Positions 1-8,474 are shown, counted from the stretch's first letter. The stretch is 35,770 nucleotides of DNA from Lactiplantibacillus daowaiensis (GCF_005405085.1 NZ_BJDJ01000026.1:1-35770), one strand, 5' to 3'. Translations and numbers: made by a program. The notes: a model not told the origin generated them from the sequence alone.

Positions 1-74
1 AAATGGGACGAGAAACCAAAATTCGGTTTCTCGTCCCATTTACTTGTACAGAGGCTAGTTATGTCACAGCCTCT
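1..74. repeat. Terminal 74-bp repeat, left copy
   Basis: These 74 bases recur exactly, in reverse complement, at 35695-35768. The unit holds two hairpins. One is a perfect 17-bp stem (1-17 with 25-41) with a 7-nt loop. The other is a GAGGCT/AGCCTC stem (51-56 with 68-73). Identity stops sharply at base 75, so the copies are not simply two similar terminators. I infer a dispersed intergenic repeat. No transposase or target-site duplication is visible. Confidence 0.9.
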
Positions 75-80
75 TTTTTA
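51..80 (+). terminator. Rho-independent terminator inside the left repeat
   Basis: GAGGCT at 51-56 pairs with AGCCTC at 68-73 and is followed by a run of T at 74-79. It would stop transcription entering from a gene left of the window. The right-hand copy of the repeat lacks the T-run in the same orientation. Confidence 0.6.
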
Positions 81-114
81 TGCTACTAACGCTGATTTTA
101 AATCTGGGTTGATG

Positions 115-345
115 CTATGTCGGGACACCTATTTGCACGTTGAACGAAATAAGGACGCCCTTGCGTTTTAGCGCGACGCCACCAAATAAGCTTAACCCCT
201 GTTCATCATGACGATGAGCAGCGACATTAGCGTGAAGACGGCCAATAGCTCAGTTTGCGCGATAGCCAGCCACCAGCGAGCCAATAGGGGCATTTAAACG
301 TACTAGCCAGTGGCTGGTTTCTAACCTAAAGCCGACCTGATTTGT
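115..345 (-). pseudogene. Decayed gene remnant, family unrecognised
   Basis: On the minus strand one frame reads from about 345 to a TAG at 115-117 with protein-like composition, broken by a single in-frame TGA at 250-252. The downstream part reads RLHANVAAHRHDEQGLSLF and ends in SFNVQIGVPT. The upstream part includes SHWLVRLNAPIGSLVAGYR. A TAA closes the frame just upstream of 345. A neighbouring frame (about 347-395) also looks coding (ANTACQLLKLTDK), which suggests a frameshift as well. There is no start codon with a ribosome binding site. I do not recognise the family. The rest of 75-603 has no other gene; from about 390 it is AT-rich leader DNA of the next gene. Confidence 0.45.
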
Positions 346-452
346 CCGTTAGCTTGAGTAATTGGCAGGCAGTGTTAGCCAGGTTAACCGTAAAAACTTA
401 AAAAACGTAAAAAATCGGTCTTTTCTTCGGAATCTTAATTTGAATAGCTGAG

Positions 453-475
453 TTTACTTAAGAAAATTAAGTAAA
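453..475. promoter_or_regulatory. Inverted repeat upstream of glnPH, possible operator
   Basis: TTTACTTAA (453-461) and TTAAGTAAA (467-475) form a perfect 9-bp inverted repeat with a 5-nt spacer, about 130 bases before the glnPH start. A second short inverted repeat (AATGAT/ATCATT) lies at 481-498, and a possible -10 element TATATT is at 555-560 without a convincing -35. No T-box or known riboswitch signature is visible in the leader. Confidence 0.35.
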
Positions 476-603
476 ACATAAATGATACCGTCATCATTAA
501 ATTAATATTAGAATATTATGACAAAACGAATTAGCAGATTTCGAAAGTCTATGTTATATTTTATGACATACCGTAGCGGTAGAATGAATTAGGAGGTCAC
601 CAC

Positions 604-2040
604 ATGAAGAAATGGCAAGTTGCAGTTGTCATGTTGTTAGCAGCCGTTGGGAGTTGGTTCACGTTAAATGCCAATGCTCAAGCGAAAACTTACACCATTG
701 CGACGGATACCACGTTTGCCCCATTTGAGTTTCAGGCTAAGGGTGGTACATATAAAGGGATTGATATCGATATTTTAAAGGCGATTGCCAAAAAAGAGCA
801 TATCAATTATAAGTTAAAAGCGATCAGTTTTGGGGCCGCCGTACAGCAACTTAGTGCCAACCAAGTGGATGGGGTCATCGCCGGGATGAACATCACGCCC
901 GAACGGAAAAAGACCTTCGACTTTTCAAATGCTTACTATACGTCTGGGGTCGTCATGGCCGTGGCCAAAGATAGTAAAATCAAGAACTTTAGTCAGTTAA
1001 AAGGTAAGACCGTGGCTTTAAAGACCGGGACTGCCGGGGCTACTTATGCCAAATCGATTCAAAGTAAATATGGGTTTAAAATTAAGTATTTCAATGATTC
1101 AAACAACATGTATAATGATGTCAAAGTCGGTAACTCAGCCGCCTGTTTTGAAGATTATCCTGTCATGTCTTACGGGATTAAAAATGGGATTGCACTGAAG
1201 ATCGTTTCTAAGCAATATGAAGCCGGTGACTATGGCTTTGCCGTTAAGAAGGGCAAGAATGCCGCTTTATTGAAGAAATTCAATGCCGGCTTGAAAGCCA
1301 TCAAAGCGGATGGCACTTACAAAAAGATTGTCGACAAATATTTACATTCCAGTGAATCATCCTTAACTGGTGAAACAGCTAGCAGTCGGACATTTGTTGG
1401 CTTGTTCACCCAAAACCTAAGCACCATTGGTAGTGGGTTGTGGATGACCTTGGAATTAACGATTATTTCAATTATTTTAGCCACGATTATGGGGCTAGTC
1501 CTCGGGGTCTTAGGCGTTATGCCTGGGAAGTTAGGCCCAGCAATTTCAAGTACGATCATCTATATTTTCCGGGGGATGCCATTAATGGTGTTGGCCTTCT
1601 TCATTTATATTGGGTTCCCAGATTTGATAGGGCATGGGTTTAAGATTCCCGCCTTTGTTGCCGGGATGATTACCTTGATGCTGAATGAAGGGGCGTATAC
1701 CGGGGCCTTTGTTAAAGGTGGGTTCCAAGCCGTTGATGATGGTCAAATGGAAGCGGCTCGCTCATTAGGGCTACCATATTGGACGGCGATGCGCAAAGTT
1801 ATTATGCCGCAAGGGATTCGGATCATGATTCCATCATTTATCAACCAATTCATCATCACGTTGAAGGATACGTCGATCTTGTCAGTTATTGGGATCGTTG
1901 AATTGACCCAAACTGGGACGTTGATTATTGCCCGGAACTTTGAAGGGTTCAAGATTTGGTTAATGATTGCGATTATTTACTTGATCATCATTACCTTATT
2001 AACGTGGTTGTCTAATTGGGTCCAAAAGAAGATTAACTAG
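604..2040 (+). CDS. glnPH: Amino-acid ABC transporter, substrate-binding/permease fusion (GlnPH type)
   Basis: This 478-residue protein would import a polar amino acid, probably glutamine or glutamate, across the membrane, powered by the GlnQ ATPase encoded next. Residues 1-27 form a signal peptide or anchor (MKKWQ, then a hydrophobic core, then NANAQA). Residues about 29-248 are a family 3 solute-binding domain (YTIATDTTFAPFEF, then GIDIDILKAIAK). Residues about 265-478 are a HisM-type permease domain with about five membrane segments and the coupling-loop region EAARSLGLPYW. One binding domain is fused to the permease, whereas GlnP of Lactococcus carries two. The start follows AGGAGG at 591-596 with a 7-nt gap. 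The fold and family are clear; the exact substrate is not visible from sequence. Confidence 0.9.
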   Translation: MKKWQVAVVMLLAAVGSWFTLNANAQAKTYTIATDTTFAPFEFQAKGGTYKGIDIDILKAIAKKEHINYKLKAISFGAAVQQLSANQVDGVIAGMNITPERKKTFDFSNAYYTSGVVMAVAKDSKIKNFSQLKGKTVALKTGTAGATYAKSIQSKYGFKIKYFNDSNNMYNDVKVGNSAACFEDYPVMSYGIKNGIALKIVSKQYEAGDYGFAVKKGKNAALLKKFNAGLKAIKADGTYKKIVDKYLHSSESSLTGETASSRTFVGLFTQNLSTIGSGLWMTLELTIISIILATIMGLVLGVLGVMPGKLGPAISSTIIYIFRGMPLMVLAFFIYIGFPDLIGHGFKIPAFVAGMITLMLNEGAYTGAFVKGGFQAVDDGQMEAARSLGLPYWTAMRKVIMPQGIRIMIPSFINQFIITLKDTSILSVIGIVELTQTGTLIIARNFEGFKIWLMIAIIYLIIITLLTWLSNWVQKKIN

Positions 2041-2208
2041 TTAGCATTCATCTCGTAATGGCCTAGTAGGAAGTTAATATAGAGATAGGTCGTTTAAAAG
2101 CGTATCAGTCAGTACAATCATGAAAGGAAATATGTAAGCTTTCTAGATGTCACAATCAAGTCTGATTGCCGACATTGCTCTATATATTGCATAGTAGGTT
2201 CAACTAGT

Positions 2209-2943
2209 ATGGCGAAAGTGGTTGTTAAAGATTTACACAAAAGCTATGGCGATAATGAAGTCTTAAAGGGATTAAACCTTGAAGTTGAAGACAACGAAGT
2301 CGTTTGTATGATTGGCCCATCCGGGTCAGGGAAGAGTACTTTTTTACGGTGCTTGAATGATTTGGAAGTCCCAACTAAAGGCCAAATCGTAATCAGTGGT
2401 TATGACTTGTCAGATAAAGGGACTAATATTAACTTGGTTCGCGAAAATATCGGGATGGTCTTTCAACATTTTAACTTATTTCCACATCTCTCGGTCTTAC
2501 AAAATATTACCTTGGCACCAGTGCAGTTAGGCAAAGAATCCAAGGCCGAAGCTGAAAAGACCGCGCGGCACTTGTTAGATACGGTTGGTTTGGCGGATAA
2601 AGCCGATGCCATGCCAAAATCTTTATCTGGTGGGCAAAAGCAACGGGTCGCCATTGCGCGGGCCTTAGCGATGAAACCAAAGATTATGTTGTTTGATGAA
2701 CCCACCTCAGCGTTAGATCCTGAAATGGTCGGCGATGTTTTGGACGTTATGAAGAAGTTGGCCGCGGATGGGATGACGATGGTTGTCGTGACCCATGAAA
2801 TGGGCTTTGCTAAAGAAGTGGCTGACCGGGTCGTCTTTATGGCCGATGGCTTGATTCAAGAAACCGGTAAACCAGAAGATGTTTTTGAACATCCGAAGAG
2901 TCCACGGCTGCAAGACTTCTTAAACAAAGTCATTAATGTCTAA
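2209..2943 (+). CDS. glnQ: Amino-acid ABC transporter ATP-binding protein (GlnQ type)
   Basis: This 244-residue cytoplasmic ATPase drives the GlnPH importer. It has Walker [10 protein letters not shown] (about 36-44), Q-loop FQHFNLFPH, signature LSGGQKQR (about 138-145), Walker [15 protein letters not shown] and the switch histidine in [10 protein letters not shown]. Length and motifs are standard for polar amino-acid transporters. It lies 168 bases after glnPH, an unusually long gap for this pair; that gap holds no gene, no clear terminator and only a weak TAGG-like ribosome binding site before the ATG. Its last codons overlap the GNAT gene that follows by 8 bases. Confidence 0.93.
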   Translation: MAKVVVKDLHKSYGDNEVLKGLNLEVEDNEVVCMIGPSGSGKSTFLRCLNDLEVPTKGQIVISGYDLSDKGTNINLVRENIGMVFQHFNLFPHLSVLQNITLAPVQLGKESKAEAEKTARHLLDTVGLADKADAMPKSLSGGQKQRVAIARALAMKPKIMLFDEPTSALDPEMVGDVLDVMKKLAADGMTMVVVTHEMGFAKEVADRVVFMADGLIQETGKPEDVFEHPKSPRLQDFLNKVINV

Positions 2944-3433
2944 GGCGATTCAAATTCGACCGGCGACAGCGTGGGATGACTTTGAGGCGATTGCGACCCT
3001 GTATTTAACCGTTTGGCGAGCAGCCTATCAAGACCAACTTTCGGCGGCTAGTTTGGCTGCATTAACGCCAGCCATGTGGCAACCGGCTAAACGTTGGCAC
3101 TACATGCAACTAGCGGTCACGACTGACCAACAGTTGGTAGGGGTCTGTACGGCTGGCCCAGCCCGGTTACCGAGTTGGCAGGGACAAAGTGAAATTTATT
3201 CACTGTATGTCTTGCCGGCCTATCAGCAGCAACGCGTGGGGTACCGGTTGTTACAAGCGGCCTTAGCAACACTACCAGCGGACGTACCAGTTAAACTGGC
3301 GGTTTTAACACAAAATAGTGTGGCACGCCGGTTTTATGAACGTGCAGGGTTCACCTTGACTGGTCAAACTAAAACCGATACGTTACCAACTGGTGAGTGT
3401 TTACACGAGCAAATTTATCAATTAAACGCATAA
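2936..3433 (+). CDS. GNAT family N-acetyltransferase
   Basis: This 165-residue protein has the GNAT fold that transfers an acetyl group from acetyl-CoA; the substrate is unknown. Visible features are the N-terminal IRPATAWDD strand and helix, the central strand [21 protein letters not shown] carrying the acetyl-CoA-binding turn (Q-Q-R-V-G-Y), and the C-terminal [13 protein letters not shown] motif typical of RimI-like enzymes. Its ATG lies inside the last codons of glnQ (8-base overlap), so translation is probably coupled and the three genes form one operon. It ends at a strong terminator. No functional link with amino-acid import is evident beyond co-transcription. Confidence 0.85.
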   Translation: MSKAIQIRPATAWDDFEAIATLYLTVWRAAYQDQLSAASLAALTPAMWQPAKRWHYMQLAVTTDQQLVGVCTAGPARLPSWQGQSEIYSLYVLPAYQQQRVGYRLLQAALATLPADVPVKLAVLTQNSVARRFYERAGFTLTGQTKTDTLPTGECLHEQIYQLNA

Positions 3434-3434
3434 G

Positions 3435-3474
3435 AAAAGTCGTTCACATCAATGATGGTGTGAACGACTTTTTT
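3435..3474. terminator. Bidirectional terminator between convergent genes
   Basis: A 14-bp stem (3435-3448 with 3459-3472) with a 10-nt loop is flanked by A-rich and T-rich ends, so it can act in both directions. It closes the glnPH operon and overlaps the stop codon of the minus-strand gene at 3473. Confidence 0.88.
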
Positions 3475-4036
3475 ACGGTTGTGGTAATTTATCATGTGCG
3501 TGTAACGTATAGTTGCTTTCACCAAAAGTCACATTATAACCACTTTCGGGGAGCCGCGTGCGGGCCCGATTAGTTGGCTTTTGCCAGTGGTCTAAAATCG
3601 CTGCAATGCAAAGGCACAATGGTTCAGTGGCTTCATCGGTAATGGCGAGTTCAAAGGCTTCGCCATTGGTTGTGACCACGGGTCGCATGGTCATCACGAG
3701 TTCAGTGCCGTGATAAATTCGGTAATTTTCAGTACTTAGGCTGCCCATGACGATCCAACGTAATTTGCGGACGTAGATCATTTCATGCCAAAAACCTAGA
3801 GTTTTACTAATTGAGCCAACATTTTGCCGATTGTAATATAACTCAAACTTCGGTAAGAGCCCGAGTGAGGTTTGTTTCACTTCGGCAAGTAGTTCCCCTT
3901 GGATCGCATATAAACTCAGTGCATCTTGTCGTCGCCCCCAGCGGCCGACGAGCAAGTAGTGTGACTGGTCATGTGCGTCACGCACGATTCGCGCGCCCTT
4001 GGCGAAACTATTGCGGCTGAAATATAGTTTGCGCAT
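3473..4036 (-). CDS. LURP-one-related (YxjI-like) protein
   Basis: This 187-residue protein resembles the LURP-one/Tubby-C-like family: short beta strands with a pattern such as MRKLYFSRN, LSLYAIQGELLAEVKQ, FELYYNRQNVGSISKTLGF and YRIYHGTELVMTMRP, ending in FELAITDE and a helix at LCLCIAAILDHW. Function in bacteria is unknown; a membrane-lipid or scaffold role is often proposed for the fold. I chose ATG at 4036 rather than TTG at 4042 because GGGGG lies 6 bases upstream of the ATG but abuts the TTG. It follows the HAD gene by 24 bases and is probably co-transcribed with it. Confidence 0.7.
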   Translation of the reverse strand: MRKLYFSRNSFAKGARIVRDAHDQSHYLLVGRWGRRQDALSLYAIQGELLAEVKQTSLGLLPKFELYYNRQNVGSISKTLGFWHEMIYVRKLRWIVMGSLSTENYRIYHGTELVMTMRPVVTTNGEAFELAITDEATEPLCLCIAAILDHWQKPTNRARTRLPESGYNVTFGESNYTLHAHDKLPQP

Positions 4037-4060
4037 TGCCAACCCCCGTTTCCCGATAAC

Positions 4061-4930
4061 CTATTGCTTGGCGAGTACTTCTAAAATGGCTTTGCCGACG
4101 CCGTCATTAACGTTAGTATCAGTTAAATGATTGGCTAACTGTTTGACTTCGACGGTGGCGTTGCCCATCGCATAGCTGGTACCGGCTAATTTTAGCATTG
4201 AAACGTCATTGTTGTTATCGCCAATGGCCATCACATCACTCATCGGGGTATTTAACATATTGGCATAACGTTCAACGGCGATCCCTTTTTGGGCGTTAAC
4301 GTTGTTGATTTCAATGTTAGACCGTGATGATGAGGTAATCTTGATCGATGAATGCTTGGCTAATAATTCATCCGATAATGGTTGTAATTTCTTTGGACCT
4401 TCTTGACTAAAGGCGATGATCTTCATGACATGTTTTTTCGGATCATCTAGTAGTTCGTTATAGTTATCAACATAATTAATATCCATTAATTCTAAACGCG
4501 CCGATGCTAAGGAAATCGCGATCTTAAAGGACGTGTCTGGATTTAAGTTAGTTAATAAGTACGCGATTTCTTCAATCCGTTTGACTTTATTATTGGAGTA
4601 CACCCCGTCATTACCGACGACTTCAAAGTAGTAGCCTTGTGCAGTGAGGGTGTGGAAAATCGCGCGCGAAACGGTTTTTGTAATGGGGACCATGTCGAGC
4701 ATCTTGCCAGAAGCATCATAGACTTCGGCCCCGTTCAACGTAATCAGTGGTGCCGTAATCCCTTGAGCCGCAATTAATGGTTGGGCTTCCGAGTAACGCC
4801 GACCGGTCGAGACGATGAAGTGGACGCCTTGCTGTTGGGCTTTGAGAATGGCTTTGGCGTTAAAGTCTGAAACGGTCATTTCATTGTTTAATAACGTGCC
4901 ATCCATGTCAGAAGCAATAATCGAAATCAT
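4061..4930 (-). CDS. Cof-type HAD-IIB phosphatase
   Basis: This 289-residue protein is a haloacid dehalogenase-type hydrolase expected to dephosphorylate sugar phosphates or similar small molecules in the cytoplasm. Motif I is DMDGT (residues 8-12, nucleophile Asp8 and acid/base Asp10), motif II lies in FIVSTGRR, motif III includes the QKG of NNVNAQKGIAV, and motif IV is GDNNNDVSML. The large C2-type cap lies between motifs II and III. The start has AAGGATG about 6 bases upstream. It appears to be first in a two-gene minus-strand operon with the LURP-one-like gene. The true substrate cannot be read from sequence. Confidence 0.9.
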   Translation of the reverse strand: MISIIASDMDGTLLNNEMTVSDFNAKAILKAQQQGVHFIVSTGRRYSEAQPLIAAQGITAPLITLNGAEVYDASGKMLDMVPITKTVSRAIFHTLTAQGYYFEVVGNDGVYSNNKVKRIEEIAYLLTNLNPDTSFKIAISLASARLELMDINYVDNYNELLDDPKKHVMKIIAFSQEGPKKLQPLSDELLAKHSSIKITSSSRSNIEINNVNAQKGIAVERYANMLNTPMSDVMAIGDNNNDVSMLKLAGTSYAMGNATVEVKQLANHLTDTNVNDGVGKAILEVLAKQ

Positions 4931-4948
4931 CTTGTCACATCCTTAGTT

Positions 4949-4969
4949 GTCTTAATTAAGACTATTTTA
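4949..4969 (-). promoter_or_regulatory. Extended -10 promoter with adjoining palindrome for the HAD gene
   Basis: Read on the minus strand, TGG-TAAAAT (hexamer at 4964-4969) is an extended -10 element. Immediately downstream is the perfect 14-bp palindrome GTCTTAATTAAGAC (4949-4962), which would sit at the transcription start and could be an operator. No good -35 is seen. Confidence 0.4.
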
Positions 4970-5018
4970 CCATGTTTAGGGGCTAATTCAGAATTATTAT
5001 CATTACTGGTTTTGAGTA

Positions 5019-5027
5019 TGCTACAAT
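5019..5027 (+). promoter_or_regulatory. Extended -10 promoter of ung-pta
   Basis: TG-C-TACAAT at 5019-5027 is an extended -10 element 20 bases before the ung start. The -35 region is poor, which is common with extended -10 promoters. Confidence 0.5.
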
Positions 5028-5046
5028 AAATCAAGAGGTGTTAAGG

Positions 5047-5739
5047 ATGAAAGCGTTTATTCATACTGATTGGTGGGACGTGCTGGAACCAGAATTTGAA
5101 AAGCCGTATTACCAACAATTACATGAGTTTTTAAAATCTGAATATCGGACGAAAAATATTCATCCCGATATGTATCATATTTTTCAGGCCTTTGAATGGA
5201 CGCCGTTTGCTGATACGAAGGTTGTCATTTTAGGTCAAGATCCATACCATGGTCCTAATCAAGCGCACGGACTGAGCTTTTCCGTGCTGCCAGGTGTACA
5301 AGTACCGCCATCGTTAGTCAATATTTATAAAGAACTACAAGACGATGTGGGTTGTACACCGGTCAATCATGGGTACTTAGAGGCTTGGGCCAAGCAAGGG
5401 GTCTTGCTGTTGAACTCAGTGCTAACCGTCCAAAATGGCGTGGCTTTTTCGCATGCTGGTCGGGGCTGGGAACAGCTGACTGATGTTGCGATTCAACGGC
5501 TATCAGAACGGCCAACGCCGGTCGTCTTTATTTTGTGGGGCAAAGCGGCCCGGTCCAAGATTAAGTTGATCGATACGCAGACCAATGTGGTGTTACAATC
5601 GCCACATCCGAGTCCGTTGTCAGCTTACCGTGGGTTCTTTGGCTCTAAACCGTTCTCTAAGACGAACGAAGCATTAGTCGCATTGGGTGAACAACCGATC
5701 AACTGGCAACTTCCTGAACACGTCCAACGCGAAAATTAA
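5047..5739 (+). CDS. ung: Uracil-DNA glycosylase
   Basis: This 230-residue family 1 enzyme removes uracil from DNA at the first step of base-excision repair. The water-activating motif GQDPYHGP includes catalytic Asp65. It is followed by AHGLSFSV, the uracil-binding region LLLNSVLTV, and the DNA-intercalation motif [13 protein letters not shown] near residue 188. Length is typical. ATG at 5047 is preferred over an in-frame GTG at 5038 because AGAGGTG (5033-5039) sits 7 bases before the ATG and overlaps the GTG. It is 22 bases ahead of pta and likely shares its transcript; the same order is common in lactic acid bacteria. Confidence 0.96.
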   Translation: MKAFIHTDWWDVLEPEFEKPYYQQLHEFLKSEYRTKNIHPDMYHIFQAFEWTPFADTKVVILGQDPYHGPNQAHGLSFSVLPGVQVPPSLVNIYKELQDDVGCTPVNHGYLEAWAKQGVLLLNSVLTVQNGVAFSHAGRGWEQLTDVAIQRLSERPTPVVFILWGKAARSKIKLIDTQTNVVLQSPHPSPLSAYRGFFGSKPFSKTNEALVALGEQPINWQLPEHVQREN

Positions 5740-5761
5740 TTATTTTACTGGAGGTCATCTC

Positions 5762-6742
5762 ATGGATTTATTTGCATCATTGGCACAAAAGATTACTGGC
5801 AAGCATCAAACCATTGTTTTTCCCGAAGGTACCGAACCCCGCATTGTCGGCGCTGCTGCACGGTTAGCCGCCGATGGGTTAGTAAACCCCATCATTTTAG
5901 GGGCTGCTGACCAAGTTAAGGCGGTTGCGGCTGACTTAAATGCAGATTTAACCGGGGTACAAGTTTTAGATCCCGCCACATATCCGGCTGCTGACAAGCA
6001 AGCCATGTTAGATGCGCTAGTAGAACGTCGTAAGGGTAAGAATACGCCTGAACAAGCGGCACAAATGTTGCTTGATGAAAACTACTTTGGCACGATGCTC
6101 GTTTATATGGGTCAAGCCGATGGGATGGTTTCTGGGGCAGTTCATCCAACGGGTGATACTGTGCGGCCAGCGTTACAAATCATTAAAACCAAGCCTGGGT
6201 CACATCGAATCAGTGGTGCTTTTATCATGCAAAAAGGTGACGAACGTTATGTCTTTGCAGACTGTGCCATCAACATTGACCCAGATGCTGATACGTTAGC
6301 TGAAATTGCGACGCAAAGTGCGCATACGGCTAAAGTTTTTGATATCGATCCTAAAGTGGCCATGTTGAGCTTTTCAACTAAAGGCTCAGCTAAAGGTGAG
6401 ATGGTCACTAAGATCCAAGAAGCGACGGCTAAAGCACAAGCAGCAGCACCAGAACTAGCAATTGATGGTGAACTCCAATTTGATGCGGCCTTTGTGGAAA
6501 AAGTTGGCTTGCAAAAAGCCCCAGGTTCCGCAGTTGCCGGCCATGCCAATGTCTTTGTCTTCCCAGAATTGCAATCTGGGAACATCGGCTACAAGATTGC
6601 CCAACGTTTCGGTGGGTTTGAAGCCGTCGGGCCAATCTTGCAAGGCTTGAACAAGCCAGTCTCTGATTTGTCACGTGGGGCTAGTGAAGAAGATGTTTAT
6701 AAAGTGGCCATTATCACAGCGGCCCAAGGGTTAGAAGCCTAA
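5762..6742 (+). CDS. pta: Phosphate acetyltransferase
   Basis: This 326-residue enzyme interconverts acetyl-CoA plus phosphate with acetyl phosphate plus CoA, feeding acetate kinase or supplying acetyl-CoA. It matches the short Pta family from MDLFASLAQKITGKHQ through TIVFPEGTEPRIVGAAARLA, DGMVSGAVHPTGDTVRPALQ, KGSAKGEMVTKI and PGSAVAGHANVFVFPELQ to SDLSRGASEEDVYKVA. ATG at 5762 is used because GGAGG lies about 7-8 bases upstream; an in-frame ATG at 5687 lies inside ung and would add a foreign N-terminus. It ends at the terminator at 6760-6803. Confidence 0.96.
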   Translation: MDLFASLAQKITGKHQTIVFPEGTEPRIVGAAARLAADGLVNPIILGAADQVKAVAADLNADLTGVQVLDPATYPAADKQAMLDALVERRKGKNTPEQAAQMLLDENYFGTMLVYMGQADGMVSGAVHPTGDTVRPALQIIKTKPGSHRISGAFIMQKGDERYVFADCAINIDPDADTLAEIATQSAHTAKVFDIDPKVAMLSFSTKGSAKGEMVTKIQEATAKAQAAAPELAIDGELQFDAAFVEKVGLQKAPGSAVAGHANVFVFPELQSGNIGYKIAQRFGGFEAVGPILQGLNKPVSDLSRGASEEDVYKVAIITAAQGLEA

Positions 6743-6759
6743 TTAGTTTGTTAAGCGGG

Positions 6760-6803
6760 GGAAACTTCAGAGCTTGTACTTTGAAGTTTCCGTCGTTTTT
6801 TTT
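6760..6803 (+). terminator. Rho-independent terminator of ung-pta
   Basis: GGAAACTTCA (6760-6769) pairs with TGAAGTTTCC (6782-6791), 12-nt loop, then a T-rich tail to 6803. Its descending arm carries the -35 of the next promoter. Confidence 0.85.
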
Positions 6804-6808
6804 ATAAT
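6781..6808 (+). promoter_or_regulatory. Promoter of tsaE, embedded in the pta terminator
   Basis: TTGAAG (6781-6786), a 16-nt spacer and TATAAT (6803-6808) make a good vegetative promoter. The -35 lies in the 3' arm of the preceding terminator and the spacer is its T-tail. Confidence 0.65.
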
Positions 6809-6832
6809 GAAGTGAGTTCAATTAAATAGAGG

Positions 6833-7309
6833 ATGTGGACACACAGTATGGAAGCAATGACAGTCACATCACCGGCACAAACCATGGCACTTGGGGCCCG
6901 ACTTGGGGCATTAGTGCAACCCGGTGATTTAATTTTATTAGATGGGGACTTAGGCGCCGGTAAGACGACGTTTACGAAGGGATTGGCGAAACGTTTAGGC
7001 ATTGATGCCAATGTAAAGAGCCCGACCTTTACGTTAGTCCGAGAATACCACCAAGGACGGTTGCCGTTGTATCACATGGATGTGTACCGGCTAGAAGATG
7101 GCGGTGCTGAAGATTTAGGATTAGATGAATACTTTGATGGCGATGGTGTCAGTGTGGTCGAATGGTCTGAGTTCATTAGTGAGTTACTCCCAGCAACGTA
7201 TTTACGGATTGCTTTGAGTCGTTCGGATACCCAAGACGATACCCGCACGATCACCTTAACGGCCCACGGTGACCACTATCAAAAGCTGGTTGACCAATTA
7301 GAGGAGTGA
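6833..7309 (+). CDS. tsaE: tRNA threonylcarbamoyladenosine biosynthesis ATPase TsaE
   Basis: This protein of 158 residues or slightly fewer is the ATPase partner of TsaB and TsaD in making the t6A37 modification of ANN-decoding tRNAs. It has the P-loop GDLGAGKTTFTKGLAK, switch motif SPTFTLVREY, HMDVYRLED, and VVEWSEF. The start is uncertain. ATG at 6833 directly abuts AGAGG (no spacer). ATG at 6848 and ATG at 6857 are further in-frame choices giving 153 or 150 residues, nearer the usual length. The GNAT gene follows 6 bases downstream, a recurrent neighbour of tsaE in lactobacilli. Confidence 0.93.
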   Translation: MWTHSMEAMTVTSPAQTMALGARLGALVQPGDLILLDGDLGAGKTTFTKGLAKRLGIDANVKSPTFTLVREYHQGRLPLYHMDVYRLEDGGAEDLGLDEYFDGDGVSVVEWSEFISELLPATYLRIALSRSDTQDDTRTITLTAHGDHYQKLVDQLEE

Positions 7310-7315
7310 CCAAGC

Positions 7316-7831
7316 ATGGCAGCGGAAGTAGTCGATGTGCGTCCGGCGGAACCCGCCGATGCCGCACAGTTATTAGCATTATTGCGTCAGTTGGCGACCG
7401 AATCCAATACCTTTACGGTGGATGACGGCTTGGGAGAATTCAGTGAAGCTGATGAGCGCGCGCAAATCGAACAGATCACCCGCACCACGACGAATACGAT
7501 TTTTGTGGCCGCGCTAGGGGCTGAGTTGATTGGTGTCGGCACGGTTCAAGCGACAGATGCCTTGGTACCTGAACGTGGTGAAGTTGGCGTAGCCGTGCTT
7601 AAATCCTACTGGGGCAACGGTCTAGGGAGTGCCTTGGTTGAAGAATTAATGGCATGGGCTCAAGATTTTAGCACGTTGAAGACGCTTTTTTTGACGGTGC
7701 AAACGCGTAATGATCGAGCAGTGAAGTTATACCAGCATTTGGGATTTACGACGGTTACTGCGCAACCATATTTGGTTGTGGATCCAACTGGTGCGCAAGT
7801 GCCGGCAATTGATATGACGTTAACGGTTTAA
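7316..7831 (+). CDS. GNAT family N-acetyltransferase downstream of tsaE
   Basis: This 171-residue acetyltransferase has VDVRPAEPADAAQLLALL at the N-terminus, the acetyl-CoA site in VGVAVLKSYWGNGLGSALVEEL (pattern W-G-N-G-L-G), and the C-terminal motif NDRAVKLYQHLGF. Its ribosome binding site (GAGGAG) lies inside the end of tsaE and only 6 bases separate the genes, so translation is coupled. The position recalls RimI-type neighbours of the t6A genes, but the sequence is closer to the general YhhY/PhnO-like group than to ribosomal S18 acetyltransferase. The substrate is unknown. Confidence 0.85.
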   Translation: MAAEVVDVRPAEPADAAQLLALLRQLATESNTFTVDDGLGEFSEADERAQIEQITRTTTNTIFVAALGAELIGVGTVQATDALVPERGEVGVAVLKSYWGNGLGSALVEELMAWAQDFSTLKTLFLTVQTRNDRAVKLYQHLGFTTVTAQPYLVVDPTGAQVPAIDMTLTV

Positions 7832-7878
7832 AAAAGTGACGTCTCGCGGTTATTGACCGCTCAGACGTCACTTTTTTT
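7831..7878. terminator. Bidirectional terminator
   Basis: A long stem (7831-7844 with 7863-7877) contains an inner GGT/ACC pairing around the loop. A-rich and T-rich flanks let it serve both the tsaE operon and the convergent exonuclease gene. Confidence 0.88.
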
Positions 7879-7898
7879 CGTCAGGTTGTAACCGATTA

Positions 7899-8435
7899 CT
7901 AGCCTTGGACCCGGACGAATGGTTTTAAGCGTTCGGCACCAAATTGATTGGCTTCGTGAATCAAGATATTGGCACAAGCTAAACTATCATCAAGTGCATT
8001 ATGATGATGTTCGAGTTCAATATCTAAGGCCCGACACATTGTATCTAGTTTGTAATTAGGCAATTCGGGAAAGAATTGTTTACTCGTTTTGACCGTATCC
8101 ATTGATAAGTATTCTGGGGCACTCATACCGTAGTGGGCAAGAGTTTGCCGCAGGACACTCGTGTCAAAGGGCGCATTGTGGGCAATGACGAGGCGGTCAC
8201 GTTGGAAAAATGGGGCAATATGGGCCCAGACAGCTGGAAATTTTGGTGCCGTCGCCACATCTTCGGCGTGAATGCCATGGATTTGGACGTTTCGCCAAAA
8301 AAAGTCGCCTTCTGGTTTGATCAAGGTATAAAATTCATCAACGACTTGACTATCACGGACAATCGTTAAGGCTAATGAACACGCGCTATCGCGTTTCGCA
8401 TTAGCCGTTTCAAAGTCCATTGCAACAAAGTTCAA
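7899..8435 (-). CDS. DEDDh 3'-5' exonuclease, DnaQ/PolC-epsilon-like
   Basis: This 178-residue stand-alone exonuclease resembles the proofreading domain of DNA polymerase III epsilon. Catalytic residues are visible as D and E in VAMDFETAN (Exo I), D in VIAHNAPFDTSVL (Exo II), and H and D in HHHNALDDSLACA (Exo III, DEDDh type). The start at 8435 is TTG (MNFVAMDFETAN after initiation), chosen because the strand begins there in this family; its ribosome binding site is weak. It probably acts in DNA repair or RNA/DNA end trimming. It lies 83 bases after exoA and has its own promoter. Confidence 0.88.
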   Translation of the reverse strand: MNFVAMDFETANAKRDSACSLALTIVRDSQVVDEFYTLIKPEGDFFWRNVQIHGIHAEDVATAPKFPAVWAHIAPFFQRDRLVIAHNAPFDTSVLRQTLAHYGMSAPEYLSMDTVKTSKQFFPELPNYKLDTMCRALDIELEHHHNALDDSLACANILIHEANQFGAERLKPFVRVQG

Positions 8436-8474
8436 TCAATTCAACTCATTTCTATGACAAAAGTAGGTATGCTC

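Noticed and set aside
505..519. CodY box in the glnPH leader
   Set aside because: The best match (around TAATATTAGAATATT) has about five mismatches to the 15-base consensus, which is not enough.
6247..6585. Minus-strand open frame of 112 codons inside pta
   Set aside because: It is a shadow of the pta reading frame, has no ribosome binding site and no protein-like features.
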